A stretch of 45,324 bases of DNA from Gammaproteobacteria bacterium (lineage in GTDB: Bacteria; Pseudomonadota; Gammaproteobacteria; SZUA-140): the NCBI GenBank assembly GCA_021648525.1, contig JAKISP010000034.1, positions 1 to 45,324 of the forward strand, in the 5' to 3' direction. Position numbers and translations under genes: made by a program. This document shows, piece after piece, positions 11,101 to 18,195 of the stretch (the first letter of the stretch is position 1; each line of letters opens with the position of its first letter). The notes beneath the pieces were generated by a model. It did not search any database. It saw only the letters and a list, made by a program, of their open reading frames with translations, and had not been told where the DNA came from.

Positions 11101-12082
11101 AAAACGTGGCGTCGTTTTTGCCGGCAAAAATAAACGGTGCGGAGCCGTCGGGGTTGATTTCAAACAGAGAAAAATTGTTATTGGAAGTGCGTTGCAGCAT
11201 CCGGTCGAAGTTGGTGTAAACAATGCGGCCATCCATCAAGGTAGCAGGGTGCAGCTGGTTTTTCATCGCACGATGGCTCAACACTTCCATATTTCGCCCG
11301 TCACGGTCCATCGCAAACAGCTGGAACATGCCAAAACCCTCTTGACGATTGCTAGTGAAACCAATACGACCGTCAGGCATAAAAAACGGGCCGGTGTCCA
11401 TCACCGGGATATTGGATGTCCATTCCGAACCTTTTCCGGGGTGGGCACGGCCAGCAAACATCTTGCTGTCGGGAGACACCTGAGTCTCAATACCCATCTG
11501 CAAATCGTAGATAAAAACCAACGCTGGGTTGGCATAGGGTTTAAGGTCTCCATAAAGCCAACTCGCAAATCGGTTGCCACCAATAGCACCATTTGGATCA
11601 AGCCTCATAAAGGCCTGAAAGGCCACTGGAGTAACCCCCTTGCTGTCAAAACTGGAGAGAAACGTACGGGTATCCGTAAACTTGGTGTACACCACATAAC
11701 GACCGTCAAAAGAAACGTTGGGGTCGGCCACCGAACACACAGGATTTGAGGTATCGTCCTCGTCGCAATCCACCAGCACTTTCTCTGCTGCGCGGTCACC
11801 GGGGAGCATACTGGAGTCATGCAAAACCAAATCGCAACCCGGCTGATGATAGACGTTGTTGGTGGCCGACAACCACAGGTCATTAACCCCGTTCCAGTTC
11901 AATAAATCCTCGGTGCCATTACGCGAAACCGGCTCTTTACCTCGCGGGCAGCGCACGTACACCACGTCGTAGTCAATACTGGCAAATTTGGCCTGATGTT
12001 GTGCCGCAGACGCTATTCCAGGCAGGTTGAATCCTGCTAAAATACCGAAAACAGCCCATACAGGCATGAAATATTTGATCAT
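8150..12082 (-). CDS. Exported hydrazine-synthase-alpha-like di-haem cytochrome with cadherin-like repeats and a GlyGly-CTERM-like tail
   Basis: 1310 residues with a signal peptide (cleavage near residue 26). The N-terminal ~350 residues look like a TolB/WD40-type beta-propeller. Residues of about 400-700 resemble the HzsA middle-domain family (Pfam HZS_alpha) found in many non-anammox bacteria. Two c-type haem attachment motifs are present: CAGCH at 716-720 and CASCH at 798-802. A CCTPSRW segment follows. Two cadherin-like repeats start at about 1074 and 1170, each ending in a D-S-F-Q-F motif. The C-terminus has a Gly/Ser linker, GGGG and a Leu-rich hydrophobic stretch, then about 18 unusual residues instead of an Arg cluster. 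No HzsB or HzsC partner is visible, so hydrazine synthesis is not implied. First gene of the four-gene operon; ribosome site weak. The family call is from recognition, not a search. Confidence 0.8.
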   Translation of the reverse strand: MIKYFMPVWAVFGILAGFNLPGIASAAQHQAKFASIDYDVVYVRCPRGKEPVSRNGTEDLLNWNGVNDLWLSATNNVYHQPGCDLVLHDSSMLPGDRAAEKVLVDCDEDDTSNPVCSVADPNVSFDGRYVVYTKFTDTRTFLSSFDSKGVTPVAFQAFMRLDPNGAIGGNRFASWLYGDLKPYANPALVFIYDLQMGIETQVSPDSKMFAGRAHPGKGSEWTSNIPVMDTGPFFMPDGRIGFTSNRQEGFGMFQLFAMDRDGRNMEVLSHRAMKNQLHPATLMDGRIVYTNFDRMLQRTSNNNFSLFEINPDGSAPFIFAGKNDATFWSYHYFTQLSDGDIVVTLYYTHQQIGLGALERFPVDPPGPDFVHRTNQGNTVGDVLTSLPDTWRSGTSLVPFARPKQFRLTPRAGSGDTQMPPYDPSEYFVHPVGGRTVTMNGRFSHPAAAPDNDLLATYSIGGSSTIDSSVFRDTTLEAVMKVIGKDAGIWLLPLEPNSSRQIGHIADDGEVVVDFPEYHEIMARAVVSYQDIYGIARPDPNNTRPPTSNDGTKDQRLPAGAPYGLTGAASMYDRETLSLNGTPWNMKDGGGAMSGRTYMNLAVSGAELAIFDNDEIFGIRVLIPVPQISEDLEPYIRAEKWAGYQRHHLRILGEYPVRKPDGNGVEPVDEQGNPDTSFIVRVPADTPFLMQTIDKRGMALDIETASRSVARGEQQFCAGCHVHTREGMDPFTSRAKTNVSEFGDFTGISAPLFEGEDANGYPTVASARETYAGEAGVMARRSFAVDWDNNIAAIVQNRCASCHAEGQPAQQLTGLRLDGNKRAYELLTKNKYTREDGTAISFRSKPGDGLTDIDEAGTDRITLRYQCCTPSRWISVNSARSSMLVWALYGERLDGRDPITGLPPAGSGVVVDERGKEYPEIWPKVSEHLAYVSDMPVAEKRLIARWLDIGAPKVNVHNDMMRPVMTLTPVGGSSVNSILVGLWDDSPLDFTRFSVTANGVDITPEVTGSPDTITVFLPTTVTEGNADSIEITLEIWDKPDRSWSRTRPGETAANRTRRTVTGRALLRMIGSSVTNRAPTFASATITTYEDIQSAGVFALVTDPDVGDAHIVSIVSLPSNGSAEVIGNKLVYTPSAGFVGDDSFQFSASDLGGLSVTGTANVTVLAGPPPGNSAPTAASASITTNEGTQSAGVSAQVTDSDDGDNHVISIFSSPSNGNAQVIGNQLVYTPNGGFSGSDSFQFRATDSGGLSVIGTASVTVLASADSTDSGSGGGSGGGGFGMLSLLVLLLLKCGSAFVHYPHPVLTGTERKV

Positions 12083-12128
12083 ACTTTATGACACTCACGT
12101 TTGATGAGGCGACGCTCCCTCGTCGCGG

Positions 12129-12137
12129 CCCCCCCCC
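12129..12137. repeat. Homopolymer run of nine C (G on the coding strand)
   Basis: Nine consecutive C on the plus strand, 47-55 bases upstream of the ATG of the 1310-residue protein. On the transcribed strand this is a G9 tract. Runs of this length can slip during replication and change promoter or leader spacing. Confidence 0.7.
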
Positions 12138-12287
12138 TTGCTTTCAATGTTAAAGGGGATTGACTTGCAACACACTCGTCTCTTCAAGCTCAATGAACTA
12201 TAACGGCACCACAGGCAAAAACAATCGGACATCAGTCACAACACTCACATCATCTGCGCAAGTTTTTGATAAAACAGCGCTCAACAA

Positions 12288-12307
12288 CTATGGACTAAAG
12301 TCCATAG
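12288..12307. promoter_or_regulatory. Perfect inverted repeat, possible operator
   Basis: CTATGGACT and AGTCCATAG flank a two-base AA spacer. The perfect 9-bp dyad lies about 206 bases upstream of the haem-protein start. It is in a gene-free region, so it may be a regulator site or a transcript hairpin. No U-run follows on either strand, so it is not a classical terminator. Confidence 0.4.
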
Positions 12308-12412
12308 GCTGCTCTTGGGCTGAAAGTCCCACCCTAATTATTCAAGAATTATATTCCCTGAGACCTTTGCACGACGACACTATTCGGCAGTCAATTTTTG
12401 GTTTTGCATTTA

Positions 12413-12823
12413 TCAAGGGCGGTTAATTTTCTGAAACAATCCTGAGATCTCCTCGGGCACAAATGGACGCCCACGCTTATTGAGCGCAGTCCCGGTGATT
12501 TTCGCCTTCATCACCAGGCGCTCGTCCGAACTGCGATAGATATCCTGCAGAAAATCAAAACGAACCTTGGAGTTTTGCTGAGTATTCAGTCCAATCCAAA
12601 ATTCATCGCCGCTGGTTAGCGGAGTCTTATAGTCCAGCTCGGCCCGCACTACCACCAAGTTAATATTGTTTTTGGCTAATTCCGCAAAATCAACCCCTGA
12701 GGCGAGCAGATACTCGTGGCGCGCATGCTCCAGGTAGTTCTGATAGACGCCATTATTGACGATCCCCTGAATATCACATTCATAGTCCCGCACCTTAAAA
12801 CCAAGCCGAAATGCATATTCCAT
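12413..12823 (-). CDS. Hotdog-fold acyl-CoA thioesterase (4HBT, YbgC/FadM-like)
   Basis: 136 residues, the usual length for a single hotdog domain. The N-terminal stretch with Y-E-C-D-I-Q-G-I-V-N-N followed by Y-Q-N-Y-L-E-H-A-R matches the catalytic Asp loop and long helix of the 4HBT thioesterase family. The Asp at residue 17 is the expected catalytic residue. The ATG at 12823 has AGGGA about six bases upstream. Family members hydrolyse acyl-CoA thioesters in the cytoplasm; the chain-length preference cannot be read. It stands alone, upstream of the surface-protein operon and divergent from the EF-G gene. Confidence 0.85.
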   Translation of the reverse strand: MEYAFRLGFKVRDYECDIQGIVNNGVYQNYLEHARHEYLLASGVDFAELAKNNINLVVVRAELDYKTPLTSGDEFWIGLNTQQNSKVRFDFLQDIYRSSDERLVMKAKITGTALNKRGRPFVPEEISGLFQKINRP

Positions 12824-13004
12824 CGTAATTCCCTGCAGATTAGATAAAAAACAATATTAACTATAAAAACAACAGGTTACAGATAAAAAAATTAACAGTC
12901 AAAAACATGTAGGGAGCAAACCCATATAATATCCACTAATATTGATGAAAACCCTCTATTTTTACAAAATTTTCAGGTAAAATGCGCCCTTTTCGAATGC
13001 TGGC

Positions 13005-13041
13005 TGCTCAGGCCAATTTTACGACTAGCGGCCACTGAGCA
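13005..13041 (+). promoter_or_regulatory. Leader hairpin 1 upstream of EF-G paralogue
   Basis: TGCTCA-GGCC pairs with GGCC-AC-TGAGCA, a 10-bp stem with a two-base bulge and a 15-base loop. No U-run follows. The role is unknown. Confidence 0.35.
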
Positions 13042-13141
13042 TCTGAGACAACATCATCCGCGAAGCATCGGCTGATAATTGTTTTGCCCCTTGAGCATAC
13101 ACTTAGAAACATATGCTTGGGGTGGTAATATATTTTAGCTC

Positions 13142-13175
13142 GATGGCGACCGCCGCACGCAGATTGTCGGCCATC
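13142..13175 (+). promoter_or_regulatory. Leader hairpin 2 upstream of EF-G paralogue
   Basis: GATGGC-GAC pairs with GTC-G-GCCATC, a 9-bp stem with one bulged base. A short T-rich stretch starts about eight bases after it. It could act as an attenuator or simply be a structured 5' leader. Confidence 0.35.
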
Positions 13176-13227
13176 TGGAACGTTTTTATTATTAACCAAA
13201 CCTTATATTAAACATTAGAGTACTCAC

Positions 13228-15312
13228 ATGACAGACCTATCGCTTTACAGAAACATCGGTATCTTCGCTCACGTCGATGCCGGTAAAACCACCACCACCG
13301 AGCGCATCCTGAAACTTACTGGTAAGATTCATAAGCTGGGAGAAGTACATGACGGTGCCGCGACCACCGATTTCATGGAACAGGAGCAAGAGCGCGGTAT
13401 TACGATTCAGTCCGCAGCAACCACCTGCTTCTGGAACGATCACCGTTTCAACATTATCGATACCCCTGGCCATGTCGATTTCACCATCGAAGTTTACCGT
13501 TCACTGAAAGTACTGGATGGCGGTGTGGGTGTGTTCTGTGGTTCTGGTGGCGTAGAGCCTCAATCTGAAACCAACTGGCGTTATGCCAATGAATCAGAAG
13601 TGGCGCGCATCATCTACGTCAACAAAATGGATCGCATGGGTGCAGACTTTTACCGTGTGACTGACCAGATCAAAAAAGTACTCGGCGCCCATCCGCTGAT
13701 CATGACACTGCCGATCGGCATCGAAGAAGACTTCATTGGCATCATCGACCTGATGGAGATGAAGGCGTGGGTCTGGGATGAATCGGGTGATCCATTGAAC
13801 TACGAAATCACCGACATTCCTGCTGAATACAAAGAAAAAGCGGAAGAGTATCGTGAAATGATGGTCGAAACCGCACTGGATCAGGACGATGATCTGATGG
13901 AAAAATATCTCGACGGCGAACTGCCATCGATTGATGACCTTAAGCGCTGCATCCGCAAGGGCACCATCAACCTTGATTTCTTCCCTACATTCTGTGGCTC
14001 TGCTTTCAAAAACAAAGGTGTTCAACCGATGCTGAATGGCGTGGTTGATTACCTCCCTAGCCCAACTGAAGTTAAGCCACAACCTGAAGTTGATATGGAA
14101 GGTACCGCCACCGGTGAATTCGCGATTGTTGATGTTGACAAGCCTTTCCGCGCACTGGCATTCAAAATCATGGATGACCGTTTCGGCGCACTGACCTTTA
14201 TCCGAATTTACTCAGGCACATTGAACAAAGGCGACACCATTCTGAATACCTTTACCGGCAAAACCGAGCGTATCGGTCGCCTGGTAGAGATGCATGCGGA
14301 TGACCGTATCGAGCTAAGCAGCGCGCAAGCCGGTGACATTATTGCCATCGTCGGCATGAAAAATGTTCAAACAGGCCACACCCTGTGTGACCCTAAAAAC
14401 CCAGCCACTCTTGAGCCGATGGTATTTCCAGAACCAGTGATCTCAATCGCAGTTGCACCTAAAGACAAAGGCGGTTCTGAGAAGATGGGCATCGCGATCG
14501 GCAAAATGGTTCAGGAAGATCCATCATTCCGCGTTGAAACAGACGAAGATTCAGGCGAAACCATTCTTAAAGGGATGGGTGAGCTACATCTAGATATTAA
14601 AGTCGACATCCTTAAGCGTACCCACGGCATTGAGCTGGAAGTCGGTAAGCCACAGGTTGCCTATCGTGAAACCATCACGAAGATCACTGAAGATTCATAC
14701 ACGCATAAGAAACAGTCAGGTGGTTCTGGTCAGTTCGCTAAAATCGATTACATCATCGAACCAGGCGAACCAGGCAGTGACTACGAATTTGCTTCAAAAG
14801 TGACCGGCGGCAACGTACCTCGTGAATTCTGGCCCGCGGTTGAAAAGGGTTTCAAACTCAGCATGGAGAAGGGTGTACTGGCCGGTTACCCACTACTCGA
14901 CATCAAGATCACACTGCTGGACGGTGGCTTCCACGCGGTCGATTCATCTGCCGTGGCGTTTGAGATTGCAGCAAAAGCGGCTTATCGTCAGACCATCCCT
15001 AAGGCTGGCCCTCAGATAATTGAGCCAATCATGAAAGTTGACGTATTCACCCCAGATGACCATGTGGGTGATGTGATCGGCGATCTTAACCGTCGTCGTG
15101 GCATGATCAAGTCTCAGGAAGCAGGTATCACTGGCGTGCGTATTAAAGCCGATTGCCCACTGAGTGAAATGTTTGGCTACATCGGTGATCTGCGTACCAT
15201 GACCTCGGGTCGTGGCCAGTTCTCAATGGAGTTCTCGCACTACCTGCCTTGCCCTAAAAATGTTGCAGATGAGGTTATCAAAGAAGCTCAGGAACGCAAC
15301 GCGAAGAAATAA
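13228..15312 (+). CDS. fusA2: Elongation factor G, second (fusA2-type) paralogue
   Basis: 694 residues, full length for EF-G, the GTPase that drives ribosome translocation and, with RRF, ribosome recycling. The GTP-binding motifs are intact: AHVDAGKTT (P-loop, about 14-22), a switch I region with [14 protein letters not shown] and NKMD. Domains II to V follow at normal length with no gap. The N-terminal sequence and the [16 protein letters not shown] segment match the separately encoded EF-G of Vibrio and relatives rather than the EF-G of the str operon. There is no rpsL, rpsG or tuf nearby, which supports a paralogue. It is monocistronic, with its own leader and a strong terminator. Whether it acts in translocation, recycling or stress cannot be told from sequence. 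Confidence 0.92.
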   Translation: MTDLSLYRNIGIFAHVDAGKTTTTERILKLTGKIHKLGEVHDGAATTDFMEQEQERGITIQSAATTCFWNDHRFNIIDTPGHVDFTIEVYRSLKVLDGGVGVFCGSGGVEPQSETNWRYANESEVARIIYVNKMDRMGADFYRVTDQIKKVLGAHPLIMTLPIGIEEDFIGIIDLMEMKAWVWDESGDPLNYEITDIPAEYKEKAEEYREMMVETALDQDDDLMEKYLDGELPSIDDLKRCIRKGTINLDFFPTFCGSAFKNKGVQPMLNGVVDYLPSPTEVKPQPEVDMEGTATGEFAIVDVDKPFRALAFKIMDDRFGALTFIRIYSGTLNKGDTILNTFTGKTERIGRLVEMHADDRIELSSAQAGDIIAIVGMKNVQTGHTLCDPKNPATLEPMVFPEPVISIAVAPKDKGGSEKMGIAIGKMVQEDPSFRVETDEDSGETILKGMGELHLDIKVDILKRTHGIELEVGKPQVAYRETITKITEDSYTHKKQSGGSGQFAKIDYIIEPGEPGSDYEFASKVTGGNVPREFWPAVEKGFKLSMEKGVLAGYPLLDIKITLLDGGFHAVDSSAVAFEIAAKAAYRQTIPKAGPQIIEPIMKVDVFTPDDHVGDVIGDLNRRRGMIKSQEAGITGVRIKADCPLSEMFGYIGDLRTMTSGRGQFSMEFSHYLPCPKNVADEVIKEAQERNAKK

Positions 15313-15325
15313 TTCACTAGCGATC

Positions 15326-15396
15326 ATGCCTGTGACTTCATTTGAGGTCACCGGCATAAAAAAGGGAGAGACCATTAATGGTCTCGCCCTTTTTTG
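15326..15396 (+). terminator. Rho-independent terminator after EF-G paralogue (double hairpin)
   Basis: A first hairpin (15326-15356, ATGCC/GGCAT and GTGAC/GTCAC) is followed by a strong one at 15364-15389. The second has stem GGGAGAGACCAT/ATGGTCTCGCCC, with A residues before it and a T6 run after it. The A-run/T-run arrangement should work in both directions, which suits the convergent Wzz-like gene ending at 15420. Confidence 0.9.
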
Positions 15397-15419
15397 TTTC
15401 TAATAGCAAGGAGAAAATA

Positions 15420-16877
15420 TCAGCCATTCGCCTGAGAAGAGGTGGCTGACACTAGTTTAACCTTACGCTCCCCCTCATCCGCGATGACAGCAAGCGCTGC
15501 CACCTCAGCCTTCCGCTTACTGACAGCTCTTAGAAATTCCATAAAAAAAGCAACCAGCACACCAAAAATAAGGCCAATAAAAGCGGCAAAAACTATCATC
15601 ACAAGCGGGAGACCCTGTCCTGGATCACCTTTCATTGGCAACACAAAAAACCGAGTAGGGCTAATCGCATCGAGACCAAACACCAGTTGCTCAACCTGTA
15701 ATAGCTTACGTTCAATTGCAGCCGAATTATTGAACTCAAATAATTCCACCTCTCGCCTCAACTGCTCGACGGGCATCTGAGTCGTCACCAATGAGCGATC
15801 ATGCTCAATTTTGATCAGATCAAACTCTTTTTTCATTAAGTCGATTTTTTTCTTTGCCTGCAGACGCCCCTCTCGGCTTGCTAACAAATCGTTCTCCATC
15901 ACAAGCTCTCGCTGTGGGAATGCAATCACCAGTCGCTGTTCAAGCTCTGCGAGACGTGAGCGATTGCCCTGAATCACATTATCAATCAAGAGCAACGCAA
16001 CCCCATCGACACCGTCAGAGGCCTCGGCAACCACCGACACACTACGCTGTAACGCCTGCTTAATCTGCCCATCAAGATCAAGAATCTCTTTTTCCAATAA
16101 CCGCCGTTCTGTCTCAAACTGAGAGCGTCGCTTTGTCAATAACACCTCGCCTCTGTGCAGCGTGGCAAGCGACTGTTCTGCCGCTTCAATCGCCTGTTTT
16201 GCACGCTCTTTTTTTACCTCAATGGTAAGTGGCATCTCCAGCCGTTCTAATGTCATTTCTGATTTTATAAGCCGGTCTAAGAGCACCTGTCTGTTGTGAA
16301 CAAGGAGCATTGGCTCCTGCATTATCGCTAGTTCGCGCCGCTGAACTTTCAGCTGATTCTCTAGCCCCCTGCGCTGCGGCGCTATTAATCGATCATGGTC
16401 TTTTGATAACATCCCCAGAATCTCTTCATGCATGACACGCTGCACTGCTCCTGGAACAGAGCCAATACTCGTCAACACAACCAGCTGATTATTTCCTGTC
16501 TTCTGTTCACTCAATCGGGCAGCCTCAATCTTTATATCAAGACCCTTATTTTTATCACGGTGAACACTCAGCACCAAAGGAATATAAACCTGATTAAGTT
16601 TGCTCAAAGATACTACAGAGGATTCCAGCGGCACTAATACTCCGCCAAGAGTCTCAGCAGCACCTGGAATATTGGTCGATGCCAACTCAATAGTCGAAAC
16701 ATAACTATACTGCTCTTTTTCGAATAGCATTACGGCCACCACCAGCGCCATAGAGACAATCATCGCACTGACAATCAACCACTTGTATCTAGCCAGAATC
16801 AACCATAAATCGATAATGCTGATCTCGTCCTCGTATGCCTGAGAACGACTAAAACCACCAGGAGAACCATTGCTCAT
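15420..16877 (-). CDS. Wzz-family chain-length determinant-like inner-membrane protein
   Basis: 485 residues from the ATG at 16877; the upstream in-frame TTG at 16895 is less likely. The layout is that of polysaccharide co-polymerases. There is a short cytoplasmic N-terminus (EDEISIIDLW at about 16-25), a first membrane helix at about 34-54, a long periplasmic segment rich in Glu, Lys and Leu that should form coiled coil (about 160-400), a Pro-rich stretch, and a second membrane helix at about 432-455 (LVMIVFAAFIGLIFGV). No C-terminal kinase domain is present. Family members set the chain length of O-antigen or capsule with a Wzy polymerase. No glycosyltransferase, wzx or wzy gene is near, so its polymer is unknown. 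Confidence 0.8.
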   Translation of the reverse strand: MSNGSPGGFSRSQAYEDEISIIDLWLILARYKWLIVSAMIVSMALVVAVMLFEKEQYSYVSTIELASTNIPGAAETLGGVLVPLESSVVSLSKLNQVYIPLVLSVHRDKNKGLDIKIEAARLSEQKTGNNQLVVLTSIGSVPGAVQRVMHEEILGMLSKDHDRLIAPQRRGLENQLKVQRRELAIMQEPMLLVHNRQVLLDRLIKSEMTLERLEMPLTIEVKKERAKQAIEAAEQSLATLHRGEVLLTKRRSQFETERRLLEKEILDLDGQIKQALQRSVSVVAEASDGVDGVALLLIDNVIQGNRSRLAELEQRLVIAFPQRELVMENDLLASREGRLQAKKKIDLMKKEFDLIKIEHDRSLVTTQMPVEQLRREVELFEFNNSAAIERKLLQVEQLVFGLDAISPTRFFVLPMKGDPGQGLPLVMIVFAAFIGLIFGVLVAFFMEFLRAVSKRKAEVAALAVIADEGERKVKLVSATSSQANG

Positions 16878-16974
16878 ATATACCAGTCCATTCAAATATA
16901 TTTACACAGATAACCTCTACAGCCTAGACAATACATAAAAACAGTACGGTTAAGCAATCACACTCTATCTCTCA

Positions 16975-17355
16975 TTATTTCACCACCGTCAAATGCGAAC
17001 GATCAGGCTTCTTCTCTGGCGGCGGCGTAGGAAGGTCGTCTTCTTCCTCTTCCAGCACCATGCCCTGCCCATTTTCACGCGCGTAGATCGCAAGTACAGC
17101 GCCGACTGGCACACTTACCGTCATTGACTGACCATCAAAGCGAGCATCAAACTGAATCCATTCGTTACCCAACTCAAGGCTGCGCACCGCACTGCCATTG
17201 ATATTAAGTATAATCCGGCCATTCTCGATATATTTTTCAGGCACCACGATGTCAGGCACCATCGCGTTTACCAAAATATGCGGCGTTAAATCATTGTCGA
17301 CAATCCATTCATGAATGGCGCGAATCAAATAAGGTTTGCTTGGGGTCATTTCCAT
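16975..17355 (-). CDS. sspB: ClpXP adaptor SspB
   Basis: 126 residues. SspB tethers ssrA-tagged substrates to ClpX for degradation. The N-terminal substrate-binding domain is recognisable: PYLIRAIHEWIVDN, then VPEKYIENGRIILNI and AVLAIYAREN. A flexible acidic and Pro-rich linker follows. The C-terminus RSHLTVVK is the ClpX-binding (XB) tail. The linker is shorter than in E. coli. It lies 100 bases downstream of sspA on the same strand, the usual sspA-sspB pairing. ATG codons at 17355 and 17349 are both possible starts. Confidence 0.95.
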   Translation of the reverse strand: MEMTPSKPYLIRAIHEWIVDNDLTPHILVNAMVPDIVVPEKYIENGRIILNINGSAVRSLELGNEWIQFDARFDGQSMTVSVPVGAVLAIYARENGQGMVLEEEEDDLPTPPPEKKPDRSHLTVVK

Positions 17356-17455
17356 GGATAAAAACTTCAGCGATATTTAATACAAAACAAAATTTGCAAT
17401 ACCCCAGCCCACCGCACGCCAACTTCAGCAGGGCGCGGCGAACAGGTCATCTAGA

Positions 17456-18079
17456 TTATCTAAGCTCTTTCTCAGCCTCTGTCAGACTTGTCTGAAAGGC
17501 TTCGCGAGCAAACAGGCGGTCAGCATATTCCTGCACTGGTCTGGCCTGTGCTGGCAGCTTAATGCCATAGTGCGACAGGCGCCATAATAGCGGAGCCAGA
17601 CTACAGTCAATCAGAGAAAAATCATCACTCATGAAGTAAGACTTTTTAACGAAGATAGGCGCAATCAAGGTCAGACCATCCTGAATCGTCTTACGTGCTG
17701 CCGCAGCCTTTGCATTGCTATTGCCAGTCAAATCATCCAGCAGGCTATACCAGTCCAGCTCAATGCGATGCAACATCATGCGGCTACGCGCACGCGATAC
17801 TGGATCAACCGGCATCAACGGAGGATGCGGGTAACGCTCATCTAAATATTCAACAATAATCTGCGAGTTATAAAGTACCAGATCACGATCCACCAGCGTC
17901 GGTACCGAGCTGTATGGGTTAAGGTCGATTAGATCTTCGGGCAGGTTATTTTTATCAACACTGATGACATCAGCGGTAATACTCTTTTCTTCAAGAACAA
18001 TGCGAACGCGGTGACTTAAAGGGCAATCGGCCTCTGAATACAAGGTCATTACAGGTCTTCTGGTGGCAACTGTGGCCAT
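17456..18079 (-). CDS. sspA: Stringent starvation protein A
   Basis: 207 residues with the glutathione-S-transferase fold: a thioredoxin-like N-terminal domain (about 12-85) and an all-helical C-terminal domain. The sequence CPLSHRVRIVLEEK fits SspA, which binds RNA polymerase rather than acting as a GST. The YPHPPLMPVDPVSRARSR stretch includes the conserved PHPPL motif. In E. coli SspA acts in stationary-phase and acid stress gene control. Forms a pair with sspB. An AGGAG lies upstream of the ATG, at a rather long spacing of about 12 bases. Confidence 0.95.
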   Translation of the reverse strand: MATVATRRPVMTLYSEADCPLSHRVRIVLEEKSITADVISVDKNNLPEDLIDLNPYSSVPTLVDRDLVLYNSQIIVEYLDERYPHPPLMPVDPVSRARSRMMLHRIELDWYSLLDDLTGNSNAKAAAARKTIQDGLTLIAPIFVKKSYFMSDDFSLIDCSLAPLLWRLSHYGIKLPAQARPVQEYADRLFAREAFQTSLTEAEKELR

Positions 18080-18195
18080 TTAGTGAACTCTCCTAAGTCA
18101 ATAGCAAGCGGAAAAATCGAGCAAGACCGCAGATAATAGCATACTCAAAACATCCTCGTCACAAATGACTTTTTTTCTTCTTTACTAACAAAGTG

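Larger units (their letters stand above)
12083..12412. other. Upstream region of the surface-protein operon
   Basis: About 330 bases without a credible gene; the plus-strand frame at 12160-12426 starts at TTG and resembles nothing I know. It holds a perfect 9-bp inverted repeat (12288-12307), a short GCGACG/CGTCGC hairpin (12109-12126) and a C9 run (12129-12137). The promoter of the minus-strand operon should lie here. I could not pick out a convincing -35/-10 pair. Confidence 0.5.
12824..13227. other. Divergent intergenic region and long leader of the EF-G paralogue
   Basis: About 400 bases between divergent genes, AT-rich up to about 12985. A perfect TATAAT at 12925-12930 (weak -35) and a TTGATG/CAAAAT pair with 17-bp spacing (12942-12970) are candidate plus-strand promoters. 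Either would leave a leader of roughly 250-300 nt. The leader contains two imperfect hairpins, at 13005-13041 and 13142-13175. The 63-codon minus-strand frame at 13008-13199 has no support as a gene. Confidence 0.45.

Noticed and set aside
10958-11749. 263-codon open frame on the plus strand
   Set aside because: It is fully antisense to the haem protein gene, whose signal peptide, haem motifs and domain match are clear; the plus-strand product resembles nothing known.
8150-12082. True hydrazine synthase (anammox) gene
   Set aside because: No beta or gamma subunit, no anammox genes nearby and a gammaproteobacterial setting; only the domain family is shared.
12355-12380. Possible insertion-sequence end (GAGACCTTTGCACGA)
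   Set aside because: The motif recalls ends of some IS5-family elements, but there is no partner repeat, target duplication or transposase fragment in the window, and I cannot confirm the match.
12160-12426. 88-codon plus-strand frame
   Set aside because: It begins at TTG, has no ribosome site, overlaps the thioesterase gene end and shows no protein-like features.
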